Below, one piece after another: positions 22,313 to 33,442 of a DNA stretch of 64,000 nt; position 1 is the stretch's first letter, and every line of letters begins with the position of its first letter. A model generated the notes under the pieces. It was given only the letters and a program-made list of their open reading frames with translations. It was not told the DNA's origin and ran no database searches. The position numbers were made by a program, and so were the translations under genes. The stretch is from Symsagittifera roscoffensis (lineage: Eukaryota > Xenacoelomorpha > Acoela > Convolutidae), in contig NC_087069.1 of NCBI RefSeq assembly GCF_963678635.1, forward strand, positions 34,927,090 through 34,991,089, written 5' to 3'.

Positions 22313-22700
22313 TGACCCCCATGTGTTAAGATAGGCTATAGAGTATCTGGTCACCAACCTATGTATTAAGATAGGGAATAGATTTCCTATGTATTAAGAT
22401 AGGGAATAGGTTTCCCAATGTATTAAGATACGAGGTTTCAGATGGTAAGTTTCAGATGGTAATTTTTTTTCGCGCTCGAATTTCCCATGTACAGATTTCC
22501 CTATGTTAAGAATTTCATTGTAGGTAATTAAGAACTCTATTAGGGAATAGAATTCCTATTGTATTACGATGGTAGGTTTCCTATGTATTAAGATGGTAAG
22601 GTTTCAGATGGTAAGTTTCAAAAAAATTTTGTCGCCCGATCTTACCATGTTTTAGGATTCTCTACACCAATCCGATAGGTTATAGAATTTTTCATTGTAT
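22313..22700. repeat. ATGTATTAAGAT-family repeat, copy 2
   Basis: At least four degenerate units of (C)ATGTATTAAGATAGGGAATAG-TTTCC, plus GTTTCAGATGGTAA twice; related to 10675-10990. No coding potential. Confidence 0.65.
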
Positions 22701-22919
22701 TAAGATATGAGTTTTTATTTTCTTTTAAACCATTTGAGTTCAAATTGAAAGTGTCTGAAACTATGCTAAATCCTCACTGAAGCTTCAAAGAGAAATACAG
22801 TTTTTCAGGAAAAAAAAAGTTAAAATACTGTAAATTGTTATATTACAGTTGAAAAGATAAATAACATGTAAATCATTGTATGGTATGAATTTTAAGTATA
22901 CTTTAAATGTCAAATTCAC

Positions 22920-24846
22920 AAATTCAATGGCTTAGTATGTATTCCATCATCAAGTACCTCCTTTTTCGGGCAAAAGTAACTGAGTCCTTTTTTAGTTTGT
23001 TCATATGTTCCAACTAAATGGTTGGAGGTTTTGAATCCGCAATTGGTCAAGTTCAAATTTACAGCTTCGTCAAGAACTCATCTGTATTTAGACATTGGTC
23101 CATCCCCAGTGTCGTCTAGCGTTCTTTTGTTCAGCCCTTTGCTGCTAAATTTAAAAATGTCGCTCTTACTATCATAGCAGCAATATGTCTTGCTGCACAG
23201 GCACAACATTTCAGTGCAGCGAAATTCTTCTTTAAATAGTCCAGGTTCTCGTTTGTCATGCTTTTTGTGAACAGCGCAGCATGTACGTGGAGAAAAATTA
23301 TTATCTGCATCAGCTATAAAGTCGTCTCTACAATCATTTCGACGAATTAGTGTCCAATGAGCTTTTTTCTCAGGTAATATACAATCGTCCAGGTTATCTT
23401 CTGCTAATGCTAGATACAAAGAGTCCGTATCCATCTCCAACTCCTCGAATTTACTCTCATCGCAATACTTGTGGAAGAAGTTGTAGTATAACTCCAACAT
23501 TCTAAGTTTGGCGTATTGAAGAATTAAAAAACCTACAATAATTGGTTCTCTATGTTCAATTGTTGACTTCAATAGTTCTACTTCATAAGTCTTTTTTCAC
23601 AACATTCAATCGCCTGAAAAACTTCTCATTTATCGCTTTGTGTGTCTTATCATCGCCGAGTTATTTGTTTATCGTGTGTCTGGATCTGTCCATAATTTGA
23701 TAACCGTATGAGCTGTTACCGAGAAGCTTCATCGTCTCAGTAACAACTCCAGAATGTGGATTCTCGTCTCCTTCTCGTCGAGCATCAACAACAGATTGAA
23801 CAAAGTTGTTGAAACATTTCCTAGGTGTGTACTCAAAAAACCGATAAATTTTTGTACATTGAAGTCCAAGACTTAGATAGAAGTTAAGAAGAGGTGTGAT
23901 GATTGTACCATTTCCTAATTTAAAACTGGAAATCATTATTCGTTGTGGGTTTTTCAGCAAATCATTTTCTTCGGCATAGTTTTTCAAGTATTCTCCAATA
24001 TCGTTTCGGGAGACGTCAATGTTTTTGAATATTGGAGGAAAATTTGAAAAGGTAGGCTTCAACTTGTCGGGAACTATTAAATCGCATTGCACATAACCAA
24101 AAAGAGACCTGTTCTTTATTTTTTCAAAAAAAGAATCAATAGACAGAGGTCTTTTGTAAGGAAAATTTGTCTTGACTTGATTCTTGACTGAAGAATCTGT
24201 TTTGAAAAGCTCCCACCACTCACACTCGCACATTTCCTGAATTTTGTAACCTCTTTCTTTTATGTACTCTCGTCTCAACTCATCCATTTCTCGCTTCTTA
24301 TTTCCCCTTTCAATATCTTGTTCTGACAACGATGGACGAGTTTCTTGGCATGAGCAGAAATGATAGTAGCAACCCATAGCTTCAAATACTGTTTTACTGT
24401 GATCGCAGTAACCATCAACATGAAAACAGTCAACTTTCTTCTGCTTTCCGGTTGTGTAAAAACTCTGAATTTTACACTGTGGTCTCCATTCTTGATAGAA
24501 GGACATAACCATGTTCCCGAAATTTCTTGTTTTGTTATTTAAGCTTTAAAACGATCAGTTTCAGAATCATACTCCCATCTTGTGTAAAGTCCGGTTGGCA
24601 TCTCTTGACAGATCGAGAATGAACATAATTGGCTAGCGTCAATTCCAACTATTGTCTTACAAATATTTGACGAGTTACGACTATAAGTTTGATCGACAAC
24701 AGCTTTTCGTCGCCATCCTCAATACATTCATCTTCATAATCGAAAACTTCTAGTCTTTTAATTAAAGTTCCAGCATTAAGTTTATCAAAGATCTTTTTGA
24801 CTCGATCATTGACAGTGTTTTCGATTTCTTGAAACTTGGTTCTCAT
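22920..24846 (-). pseudogene. Protein-primed family B DNA polymerase fragment (Polinton/Maverick-like)
   Basis: Minus-strand pieces of the DNA_pol_B_2 type: an N-terminal segment (MRTKFQEIENTVNDRVKKI, 24846 down to about 24700), then GIDASQLCSF at about 24640, HVDGYCDH, ENPHSGVVTETMKLLGNSSYG (palm), MDTDSLYLAL (catalytic), and CTEMLCLCSKTYCCYD through GTYEQTKKGLSYF near 22950. Stops and frameshifts occur near 24545 and 23580-23660. Compared with relatives, around 200 residues of the exonuclease region are missing between the first two pieces. No Polinton capsid, integrase or ATPase gene was found nearby. Confidence 0.82.
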
Positions 24847-25096
24847 TTGTAGTTAACTTTTTTCAGCCAGAAGTTCCAAGCTGGAAACAAAAGCAATTAT
24901 TAGAAGTTCTGGATCTTTTTCACACAAGAAAATTGGAGCATCTTGCAGATTTGAAGATATTGAGGCGGAAATAGGGACATGTTTTCCAATCCAAGTAGTT
25001 GTTTCGGTTGCTTTCAATTCTTCTGTGGGAACACAAATCGATTAAAAGTCAAAAACTGCAACATTTCTAAACAATTTCTGATCTTCAGTGTAGGGA
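24847..25096. other. Spacer
   Basis: No feature recognised except a possible splice acceptor (GATCTTCAG) at about 25090 before the next ORF. Confidence 0.4.
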
Positions 25097-26330
25097 ATGT
25101 TGAAGCCATCCAATTTCTCGAATATCTTGAGATTCCCGGCGTGGAAGGGGAGCTTCGAATTGGTGAAAAAGGAGCTAGAAATCACTCCGGAGAAGAAAAT
25201 TTTGCCCACCGTCGTCCCCGAGTTCCCGATAGTCAGGAGAATGACCTTGGGGATGAATAGCCCTCTGGTAGTGCCATCCTTGGACGCCAGGGTTGCAGTC
25301 GAGAAACAGCAGAGGGAGTTCACCGATGGCTGGGATCCTGTGTTTGTCGGATATACAGCAGCAGTTTACTTCCACACGTGCGACATCAAGATAAACTCAC
25401 GGACAGCACAAGCAAAGAAGATGAGGGGCTCAATGCCTCCAAATTTCGTGGTTCGGGACACCTTGAGAACGCTCGATCAAACGGATCTGGAGAACATGCT
25501 GCCGGTTTGGGACGATGGAAGAATGATTGTGGAGGAAGGACACATAGCCTTGAAAGATGAAATGAAGTTTGCCACGAGGAAGTATCGAGCATCTTTCGGG
25601 CTGTACCAACTAGAGATAAAGCATGAGGAAAAGGAGCTAGAGGCTGCTAGCCCCTTATATGTAGCCCTCACCGAGTACAAGAAGCAGAACCAACTACTCC
25701 CTCACATCTGTCCCGTGAAACGAGGTTTAGAGACCTACTTGAGAGAAGGAGAGCTGAATCAGAAGGGGAGAGCATGGATGAGACTCTCAGTGAAGCAGGA
25801 GAAGAAATGGAGGTGGGGAATACGCCTGAGCCGAAACCAGCGGAGAAGGATTTTACCACTCAGGAACTGCTGCAAGACTTGAGTGAAGCCGATTGGGCGA
25901 ACACGGCCACACCGCCCCTGATATCATCACCTCGCAAGAACCTGGAACTACCCTTGAGCGGCGAAACCTCCAATATGGGGATGATTCTCTTGAGTGCCAA
26001 AGAGAGTAAGAAGAATACCTTTGAGGGCATTAAACGGATGTTCCTGAGTACACTGGATGAAAAGACATGGCTAGAATTCTTGAGTGAATTTAACCGGGAA
26101 GCAGAGACCGAAGCTACGCTGGAGAGTTTCAAAGAAGAATTATGGGACACAGTGGTAAAGTTCGGGTAACCAGTTCTGATGGGCACCGGACTGGACGAAA
26201 AGGCGAGAAAGGTGTTGTTGGATAAGATGATCAAGCTGCGAGAAACGAAGCAGAAAACCAACGTTGATGAATGTAAAGACAGCTCTACTCTGAAACAAAA
26301 AATTGACGATTAAAGTTAAAGGGGAGGAAG
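25097..26330 (+). CDS. Unrecognised protein, two overlapping frames
   Basis: Frame one (25097-25882, 261 residues) has the well-composed segment DGWDPVFVGYTAAVYFHTC...MPPNFVVRDTLRTLDQTDLENMLPVWDDGRMIVEEGHIAL. Frame two opens with ATG inside it (25774) and runs to 26169, then after one stop to about 26315, rich in Glu/Ser/Leu helices (KRMFLSTLDEKTWLEFLSEF). Both look like one gene with a single frameshift. No family recognised; a gag-like or capsid-like protein of an undefined element is possible. Position between a Polinton fragment and an LTR gives no clue. Confidence 0.5.
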
Positions 26331-26848
26331 AATCTGCATTTCGAAAAATAACGAAAGAAAGCAACGCGAGAGAATTTGAAGTAGGACGACCGTTTAGCGA
26401 GCATCCTCCGTTTATCGACGTTTAACGAAACTCCTTATTTCCCACGGCTTATTCATTTTGCTCAAACCAATTTTTTTCTTCTAGGACAATAGGTTAAAAA
26501 AATGCGATAAGATGTAGGCGCGACCTTTTCTACGTCGATAATTTTTACTAAAATAGAGGCAGTTACGGTCAATAAATTGAAAAACGCCGAACTGATCTGT
26601 TGTTTTTTTTACCTTTGGTCAGGTTTAATAGCCTTTTACGTGGATTATGATTTTTCGGAAAAATCAACTAAAGAAAAAATCTGAACAAGTTTTTTTATTT
26701 TTATAAAAAAAGACCGGCTCATTGGTAGACTTTTCCAGTTCAGAGAAATATTTAAGGCTTAAAATGTTCCCTCTGATCAGGAAGAGGTTAGTCTGAGTTG
26801 ACTCCGCGGTCGAATCGCCTTAGAAATTTTGAGACAAATGAATGAAGA
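26331..26848. other. Unassigned sequence
   Basis: AT-rich, no gene seen. Confidence 0.4.
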
Positions 26849-27390
26849 ATGATGTTCATCATTCCAAGGAAATTCTTCATCATACTGAAAGGAAGGCTGC
26901 TGACTAGAAATAATCTAGCAACCTTCGAAAATGAAGAAGTTGTAGTGGTTTACGAAAGACTTGAAATCAAAGCCGCATGTGAGCTGATCATACCGATTAA
27001 TGAATACATTTATGCACAGCAAGGATGCTCCAGATCCAGACCAACCGAGGCCCAGAGTCCTAATGATGTCCAGGACGGTGAGAGACGCAGAAGTACCGAT
27101 GCACCAAAATCCAATTGAAAAAGACGTCTGGGACCTCGGTAGACGGAGCGTCGAGTTTAGATTTAGACTTGCTCCATGATGAAGAAGATCAACTAGAAGC
27201 AGCAGCAATAATGACCGAGCAGACTGAAGATAAGTCTTCTTTATTAAATCCTTCCTCAGCTTTTTTGAACACTATTAATGAAGTGACGGAAAGTAGCTTT
27301 ATTGGCAACCGCGCACATGTAACGAAAGAGCCGAGGAATACTTTAACCGCATCACCATGCAAACGGAAAAAAGAGAACGCAGTAAAATAG
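26849..27390 (+). CDS. Two short unrecognised open frames
   Basis: 26849-27118 (FENEEVVVVYERLEIKAACE, then a polar Arg/Ser tail) and 27115-27390 (acidic, SLDLDLLHDEEDQLEAA). They abut by an ATG-less overlap and may belong with the ORFs on either side. No family recognised. Confidence 0.3.
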
Positions 27391-27405
27391 AGAACACACC
27401 TTTCA

Positions 27406-27513
27406 ATGGATTCTTACCTGACGGGGAAAAAGAAAGGCATCATTGTGATGTTGATGGCAGGACTGGCTATGGGATCAGTAGAGTCTCGTTTTTGGAAGAG
27501 GTCTGGTCAGTAG
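27406..27513 (+). CDS. Small ORF with signal-peptide-like sequence
   Basis: ATG at 27406; 35 codons. Basic start (TGKKKG), hydrophobic core IIVMLMAGLAMG, then SVESRFW, i.e. a good secretory signal followed by a stop. It could be the first exon or truncated start of an envelope-like or secreted protein. Confidence 0.4.
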   Translation: MDSYLTGKKKGIIVMLMAGLAMGSVESRFWKRSGQ

Positions 27514-27675
27514 TGCAATACTACTGAACCCAATCAGTGTTGAAAACTGGTCTGAATTGACCATTGATTCACGACATTAAAAAGATTTTTGATGAATGCG
27601 AGGAAGAATTGGTGAGCTTCTTTTTCAATCTCTTTCAAGTATCATTTTGCCGACCGGTCATTCATTAAGCGGTAT

Positions 27676-28300
27676 ATTACGCTAGCAAAACTATTTACGT
27701 CGGACAAAACGCTTGCCAGGAATAAAGGGTCCTTTCTACTTTCTATCTTAGAAAGTAAATCTAAAATTCGCTGAGAAATATTTTATTAGAAAAGAAGTAT
27801 GAATTTACAGCAAGTTGCCTTTTGACTCAATATCTGTTTTAACGGTGAGATTAGATATATTTTTACTGAGAGTAGATATTATTTTAGAGATTGGTTGGGG
27901 GTGGTTGAAGAGAGTGGTGTTGGTATGAGAAGAGATATTGTTGGGAATGAATTCCCGTAGTTTTGAGGTTCTATTTATACTCAGATGGGGAAATCACGCC
28001 ACTTTTCGTATCAAATGAGAAGTTACTTCTTACTTCGTATTCTCTATTCGTACATTCGTATTTTACGAGAAGAAGGTTTCGTATGCTCGTATTTTACGAG
28101 AGGAATCGTTACTATTCGCATTGAACGAGAATAGTCGTTTCAATTCTCAATGCTTAAAACGTTATACGAATTATTCCAATAGCATTTCCCTTCCTTTTGC
28201 AAGGGAATAAAAACACATTTCTTTTGTGGTGGCGGTGGCGTCACATTTTGTGAACGCAATAAAATAATTCATGTTTCTGTTTCTATTTGAAATCAGAACA
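27676..28300 (-). repeat. 3' LTR
   Basis: 625 bp, close to identical to 40679-41308. Carries the same TATAAATAG (27971-27979), poly(A) signal (27782-27787) and U3 palindrome (28086-28100). Confidence 0.93.
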
Positions 28301-28841
28301 TATTCATCCTCCTATTTGGAGAGGAAAAAAACTGAAACTTTCATTTTTATTACTTTCACTTGAATAATGGGGTAATTGTTGATCGATCTAAGCTTTTTCA
28401 TTCAATCTCATAAAGTTGGTTCAATAGTTTGTTGGTATTACAGGTAGCAGATGTTTTTGAACAAATGATACTTTGAGTCAGGCTTGAATGAATATAAATA
28501 CATCAGTTACATTTATAAATCAAAATAGAGTTTACACAACCAAGGGATTTAACTATAAAATTAAATAGATCAAAATTATTTGTTTCTCAAAAGTTTGAAG
28601 GTTAGTTTTATTCCTTAAACATTCTTTTTCCGAAGTCTCCTTTTTTCCTGAAGTATGTGAAGTGGATGTCCATACGTGTAATAAGGGGAGGACTGGTTCA
28701 TACGAAGGGGGTATTTTTTGTGTTTTTTGTTTTTTATAAAAGTCAAAATTGTTGAGAAAGGAAATTAATAGCTATACTACATAGCTATATAAAGAAAGAA
28801 TAAGGAAAGAATAAATGTTTAAATGAAAGGATAAATTTTTT
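28301..28841 (-). other. 3' untranslated region and polypurine tract
   Basis: AT-rich. The minus strand reads CTCCAAATAGGAGGATGAATA directly before the 3' LTR; AGGAGGA is the likely polypurine primer. Confidence 0.45.
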
Positions 28842-29620
28842 TTACAATTTTCCTTCCAACCGGGCTATAAGTTGGTGATTTTTTGTTTTCAAATTGTGGA
28901 TTTGCTTTTTCAGCTCCCGGATTTGGTGCGTTTCATGTATATGACTGCGCTGAATTTGCTCAGTATAGTCATCTAACGGGGGGGTTTGTAATTTTGCTGT
29001 CAGATATTTTGCTGGGACATAGATTTTTTGATATTCAAGAAGGGAATTAGTTATGGAGTACATTTTTTTTATAGGGTGATAGGCTTCTAATTTAAAACGA
29101 TTGATTAATGGATTCAAAGCATAATTGAGATCTATATCGAAGCCAGGATTGCTGTTAGAATTAATGTATCGTTCCCTTTCTAACTGAATATGTAATTTAG
29201 ATTTTAATTCAGTGGGTGCAAGGGCTGTCGCCTAATGGTCATTGGATATTGAGAAGTTGATACCGGCGTATTTGCCGTTAGTATCTTATATGGTCTTACA
29301 ATCTGGGTTCGCTTTTTAGTTTTGGAATTCGAGGGAACCAGGGGTATTTTGAAATCAGGGGGTGCAAATTTTAGGGGTGGTGGCTTTGATGCTGTAGTTA
29401 TTGGGACAGCTGAATTGGTTTGAAGTAGTGGCTCAACGAAGGATCGTGTTGAGGTCGGCTTTGCAGTGGGTGTTGTAGTAGTAGAAACAGTTGGTTGTTG
29501 AGTGAGTGCTGAAATCTGCGAGTCCAGTGGATCGGTTGGTGGCAGGAGTGAGAGAAGATCCTCAAAATCTCTCAAGTCGTCATCAAGTGTTGCGTCCATA
29601 ATTGAATCAGTTGGTATGTC
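28842..29620 (-). CDS. Spliced accessory ORF (acidic, zipper-like)
   Basis: Acceptor TACTGTTCTAG at 29621 leads in frame into DIPTDSI and ATG 29599, then a very acidic start DATLDDDLRDFEDLLSLLPP, a Thr/Pro/Ser-rich middle and, after one frameshift near 29215, a helical C-terminus ending in a clean heptad pattern (IRELKKQIHNLKTKNHQLIA: I/I/N at a, L/L/L at d). Spliced to the leader exon (31868-31951) the product begins with more acidic residues. An acidic-hydrophobic segment plus zipper suggests a transcriptional activator; this is inference. Confidence 0.6.
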
Positions 29621-29643
29621 CTAGAACAGTAGAATTTTTTTTA

Positions 29644-31817
29644 TTAGACTGGGTTTGTTGGGTAATCCAAGTTTCGAGTTGTTCTCTCAAAACTTGTTAA
29701 TTGGATGTGAGGATACATGCGATCATGGTTTATTTTATCAATTTCCTCTAAAAGAGGGGCTTGTATTTTCTGATCACATTCTTGTTCTATTTTTTCAGTT
29801 TGCTCATCTTGAGTGAAAATTGAGGTCACTATGGAAGTGAAAAGTATATTATATGAAGCGGCAAGTAATACTTTGCCAAAGTGTAGTGAGCGGCCGGTGA
29901 TTTTGTGAATATGCATAGCCTTTATTATGAATACTAGGCAATCTAGTATGAATTTCACAAATAGAAAAGAGGTGAAGACTATTCCGCATTTTTCTAAATA
30001 GTATTGTACTTTCCCGAATATACGGGTGTATTCGTTTTTCCAAAAGTTTGGAGAGATGAGATAGTCCAAATATATTGTTTGGGAAGAGCCTAGTGGGCTA
30101 TATGAGTCCTTGAAAAGAATTTTTTTAGCATTTAGAAAGGACCTGGATACTTTTTGCAGTATTCCTTTCATCTCTGAATTATCGGAAATCATATTCCAGA
30201 ATTTTTGCATTTGAGCATAAGTGTAGATTGAAGCGCCTTGGCTAGAGGCTAAAAAATGCTTAATTTTTTGAATTATCTCTTTTGGTTTAAAGAGATATGG
30301 TCCTGTAACCCTTGTATTTTGCGGGGTTAATTCAATCCAGGACTTATCATCATCAACATCTAGTTGAAAGAGATTAGAATGTTTGTCGGAGCAGTCTTGT
30401 AGATCTGCCGACTGAAAAGTTTGTCGCGTAATAGGATCGACAAATCGAATGTTTTCCTTATACATAATGGGAATGCAATTATAGCATTCATCCATTAATT
30501 GCAAAGGTGAATAAAATTTCGGACAATGGTAGAGCCAGGCAACATTGCCATTGGTCTCAAAGAACATAGAGCGGTTTTTGGTTAGAATATAGCCAGCCAA
30601 ACGTGGGCTTTCAAGTGAAAACATTAAAGTATTTAATATTGAGGAGCGTTCTAGCTCACATTGATTTTGCAGAAGGGCTAACTCGGCCGTTCTGAGCATG
30701 TAGAAGCTATAAAAAAGAATATAGTCCAATTTGGTTCCTGTATGAGCTTCGTAGTCAATTTGATGACTTGAAAATTGGAGTGGCGGCGAATCATCACTTA
30801 ATGTGAGAAAAGTAGAATTTGGTTGGCCGGCATTATGAATAGTTCCCGTTTCTGGGGTTGGTTTAATTTGGATTCCAGTATCCATATTGAAACCGTCAGT
30901 GTATGCAATAAAAAGTGAATCATATGAAGTTGGATACACCATTCTGGGATGACCACAAAGAGATTGTGGTTTATTCATCACCTGTAGCATAAATTTTTGA
31001 GAATCCCTTGTATGGGTAGAATGAATAGACGGGCTAGAATCGCCTTTAATTATATAGTATGATTCTTCGTTTTGAATCATTTTAGCCGGAAATCTGTTAA
31101 AAACAGTGAAAATGCAATTGTTGGGTTCTTCCCAAGTATAAGCAAAAGCGTCTAAGGATGTTGTTTCACATCCATTTGTAGACACTGGACAGGGCAAAGG
31201 AATGTTTTGCCAATTATTGACTGTTCCATCTTTGAGGTTAACAGTCAGAGTTACATTTTGCATGTAAGTTTCAAAAGTGTCCAATTTAATCCAAGAACGG
31301 CCATCACATTCGTTATGATGTTTGCCGTCAACTTTGCCAGCATGGGCATTAGTTACTGTTTTAACATTAAATTTGAAAGGAATATTTCCAATACTAGCAT
31401 AGCCTAGGTTAAGATAGCCTCTGTCGGCGGCCGATTTACATTGATCGGCAGATAAATGGAGATCAGTAGTGATCATATTTTGTCGAGCGTCGATACCACT
31501 CGAATCAAAAGAATCGCAGAACCAACGCATTGATTGGTGTTTGATTCGACACATTGTCGCATTTACTTTTGTGCGATAATGTCTCTGATATAGAGTAACA
31601 TAAGCATGGGTTACTTCAATTTTTTCTGGTTGGATTTGCAAGGTGCTACTTTATTTAGAGAGAACATTTTGTTAGAAGTCATTAGTTGACAATCATAATG
31701 AGCAACCCGAAGATTATTTGCAGTATTTGCATATAATTGTTCTTTCGGATCAAATGCTGAGGTTTGATTCGAAAGTATTATTAGATTTAAAAGACCAACC
31801 AAATAAATTTTTTGCAA
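29644..31817 (-). pseudogene. env: Envelope-like glycoprotein
   Basis: About 720 residues in two frames that meet near 31630. The N-terminal piece has a hydrophobic stretch (LVGLLNLIILSNQTSAF) fit for a signal peptide. The body is rich in cysteines and N-x-S/T sites, with a QCELER motif near 30650. A hydrophobic segment (about 29930-29990) and a second (about 29825-29870) lie near the C-terminus. Homologous to the env-like protein at 62233-64000 from the QCELER region to the end. No ATG opens its frame; the nearest is that of the leader exon, one base out of phase. Expected role: membrane glycoprotein of the particle. Confidence 0.82.
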
Positions 31818-31819
31818 AT

Positions 31820-31951
31820 TTATTTTTTGGTGGTGAATGATAGCAATAGAATTTTTAAAAAACTCACTTTAAGCATTTCCTCGAGAGTGGTTAGAACAGG
31901 ATCTTGGTCCATTAGTTCACCTTCCTCTAGTTCACTATTTGGATTTGTCAT
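31820..31951 (-). CDS. Leader exon shared by env and accessory ORF
   Basis: ATG at 31951 opens an acidic 28-codon stretch (MTNPNSELEEGELMDQDPVL...). It ends at AAA/GTGAGT (exon end 31868), a strong splice donor in phase 0. Unspliced, the frame continues through a hydrophobic VSFLKILLLSF to a TAA at 31820, immediately before the env frame. Splicing to the acceptor at 29621 joins it in frame to the accessory ORF. The arrangement resembles complex retroviruses whose transactivator borrows the env start. Confidence 0.65.
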   Translation of the reverse strand: MTNPNSELEEGELMDQDPVLTTLEEMLKVSFLKILLLSFTTKK

Positions 31952-32486
31952 TTTGTGGATGTTTTGTGATGGGAAATCTGAGTTAGATTTCAATTTTTGT
32001 TTAGGAATTCAGCAGATTTTTATTTTTTGGAGAGAGAGGAGGTTTTGAATGGAAGATATGGAATTGAGCAAGAATGAAAACAACTGTATATCAATTAGTT
32101 TATAAAGGCAGTTTTTTTCTTCTTTTTTGCAAATCTAAGCTCTGATTGGACGTTGTTATTCGGCGTCTTTTGGAAGTGACTCTTTTTAAGTCGTAATTCC
32201 TTCGCCATTCGTTTTGTAATGTTGTGGTTTTTTCCACTCTGGTATAATGTCGTGGTTTTTCCACTTAGTTTTGATTTGTTGAGATATAGCAGTGGAATGA
32301 TTTTTATTCGTTTATGCTGATGTTAATTTTTAACAACTGCATTCCCCTTCCTTATTGGAGGAGGAAAATGAAAAAAAAACATCTCTTCATAAAAGAGGAC
32401 TAAAAGCAACATCATTTGTTTGCTTTCCGTTTAGTTTGAACTATCTGGATTTTATCTTCAAAAAAAAAAAAATTTCGTCGTCCAGA

Positions 32487-33074
32487 ATGAATTTTATCGA
32501 TCCCGAAGATAATCTGGTGGACTTCCCGGAGAAATTTTTGAACTTACGGGATGAGCTAAATTTCAAACACGAAGCCTTGCTGGAGGACAAGGAAGTCGAG
32601 AGAAGGGTGGAAATCTACGACGGATTAGTAGAGAAAGGGGCAAATCTAACGCCCATGGAATTCATGATCTTTATGGACCGGAGTTATGTCTTCAAGTATC
32701 CGGTCCTGAATACCGATGAACTATTTGAGCTGGGCTCAATACAAAGTAGGTTCTTCGCGAAGAAACTACGGAGCCCATGGAGTGGAAACCAGGTGGTTTC
32801 ACAAGAGACAATGGACTTTTTGTCCTTATTCTTTGGAGAGGATGTAAGTTTGTTTTACAATACACCCAATTTTAAAAGTAATAAAAAAATTTTTTTTTAT
32901 TCAAGTTGCATGGCAACATAGAAATAGTATATAAATTTGTTTTAGTTTCAAGAAGAATTCTTCAGAAAGCCAGTGGCGGAGGAAGAATTTAGAAACAAAT
33001 TGAGCTGGATATTATGTTGGAGGAAATATGTCAAGCTTGGTGGCGGCCTTATTCAGCGCTGCAGTTTGCAGTGA
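32487..33074 (+). CDS. Antisense two-exon ORF inside the retroelement
   Basis: Runs opposite to all other genes of the element. Exon 1 from ATG 32487 to 32843 (119 codons, MNFIDPEDNLVDFPEKFLNL...); GTAAGT donor at 32844 and TTTTAG acceptor at 32945 define a 102-bp intron; exon 2 (32946-33074) adds 42 codons in frame. Without splicing a stop follows at 32921. Acidic, mostly helical, no signal peptide. AATAAA follows at 33274. A second open frame overlaps exon 2 and reaches 33180 (MLEEICQAWWRPYSAL), so the true C-terminus may differ. Function unknown; no family recognised. Confidence 0.6.
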
Positions 33075-33273
33075 GGAGCCTGAGTAGGGCCGCGGAAAAC
33101 TCTTTGGAAAAGATGGCGGCTGTCAAACTAGTGAAATCTTACACGGATATTAAGTCTTATATTTATAAAAGTTATTTTTAAATCTATTTGTTAATATGTT
33201 ATTTTTGGTGTTTTGTGGTTTTATTACAAACGAAATGTTTATAAAGTAGAAAAAGGAAAAAAAAGAAAAGGCC

Positions 33274-33279
33274 AATAAA
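33274..33279 (+). terminator. Poly(A) signal for the antisense ORF
   Basis: AATAAA on the plus strand, 200 nt beyond the predicted stop. Confidence 0.45.
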
Positions 33280-33442
33280 AAGAACTTAAAAAAATATTTA
33301 GTTTGGCCAAATAAATGGTTTAGTGTTTTTATTCCTTTTTAAATTTGCCAATTAAACTAGATGGAATTGTAGTTCCATAAAAGTTTGTAGGACGATTTGT
33401 CCGTTTAGGTTTTTTGGATTCAGAAAGTGATCCAGGTGCGGA

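Larger units (their letters stand above)
31952..33442. other. Extra segment between pol and env
   Basis: 1.5 kb between the Pol tail and the env leader holding no minus-strand ORF of note. Its content is the plus-strand ORF 32487-33074 with upstream region 32000-32480 and the poly(A) signal at 33274, so it looks like a cargo cassette. Confidence 0.5.

Noticed and set aside
32355..32486. N-terminal extension of the antisense ORF
   Set aside because: Opens with TTG and passes a poly-Lys A-run; the first ATG with good coding composition is 32487.
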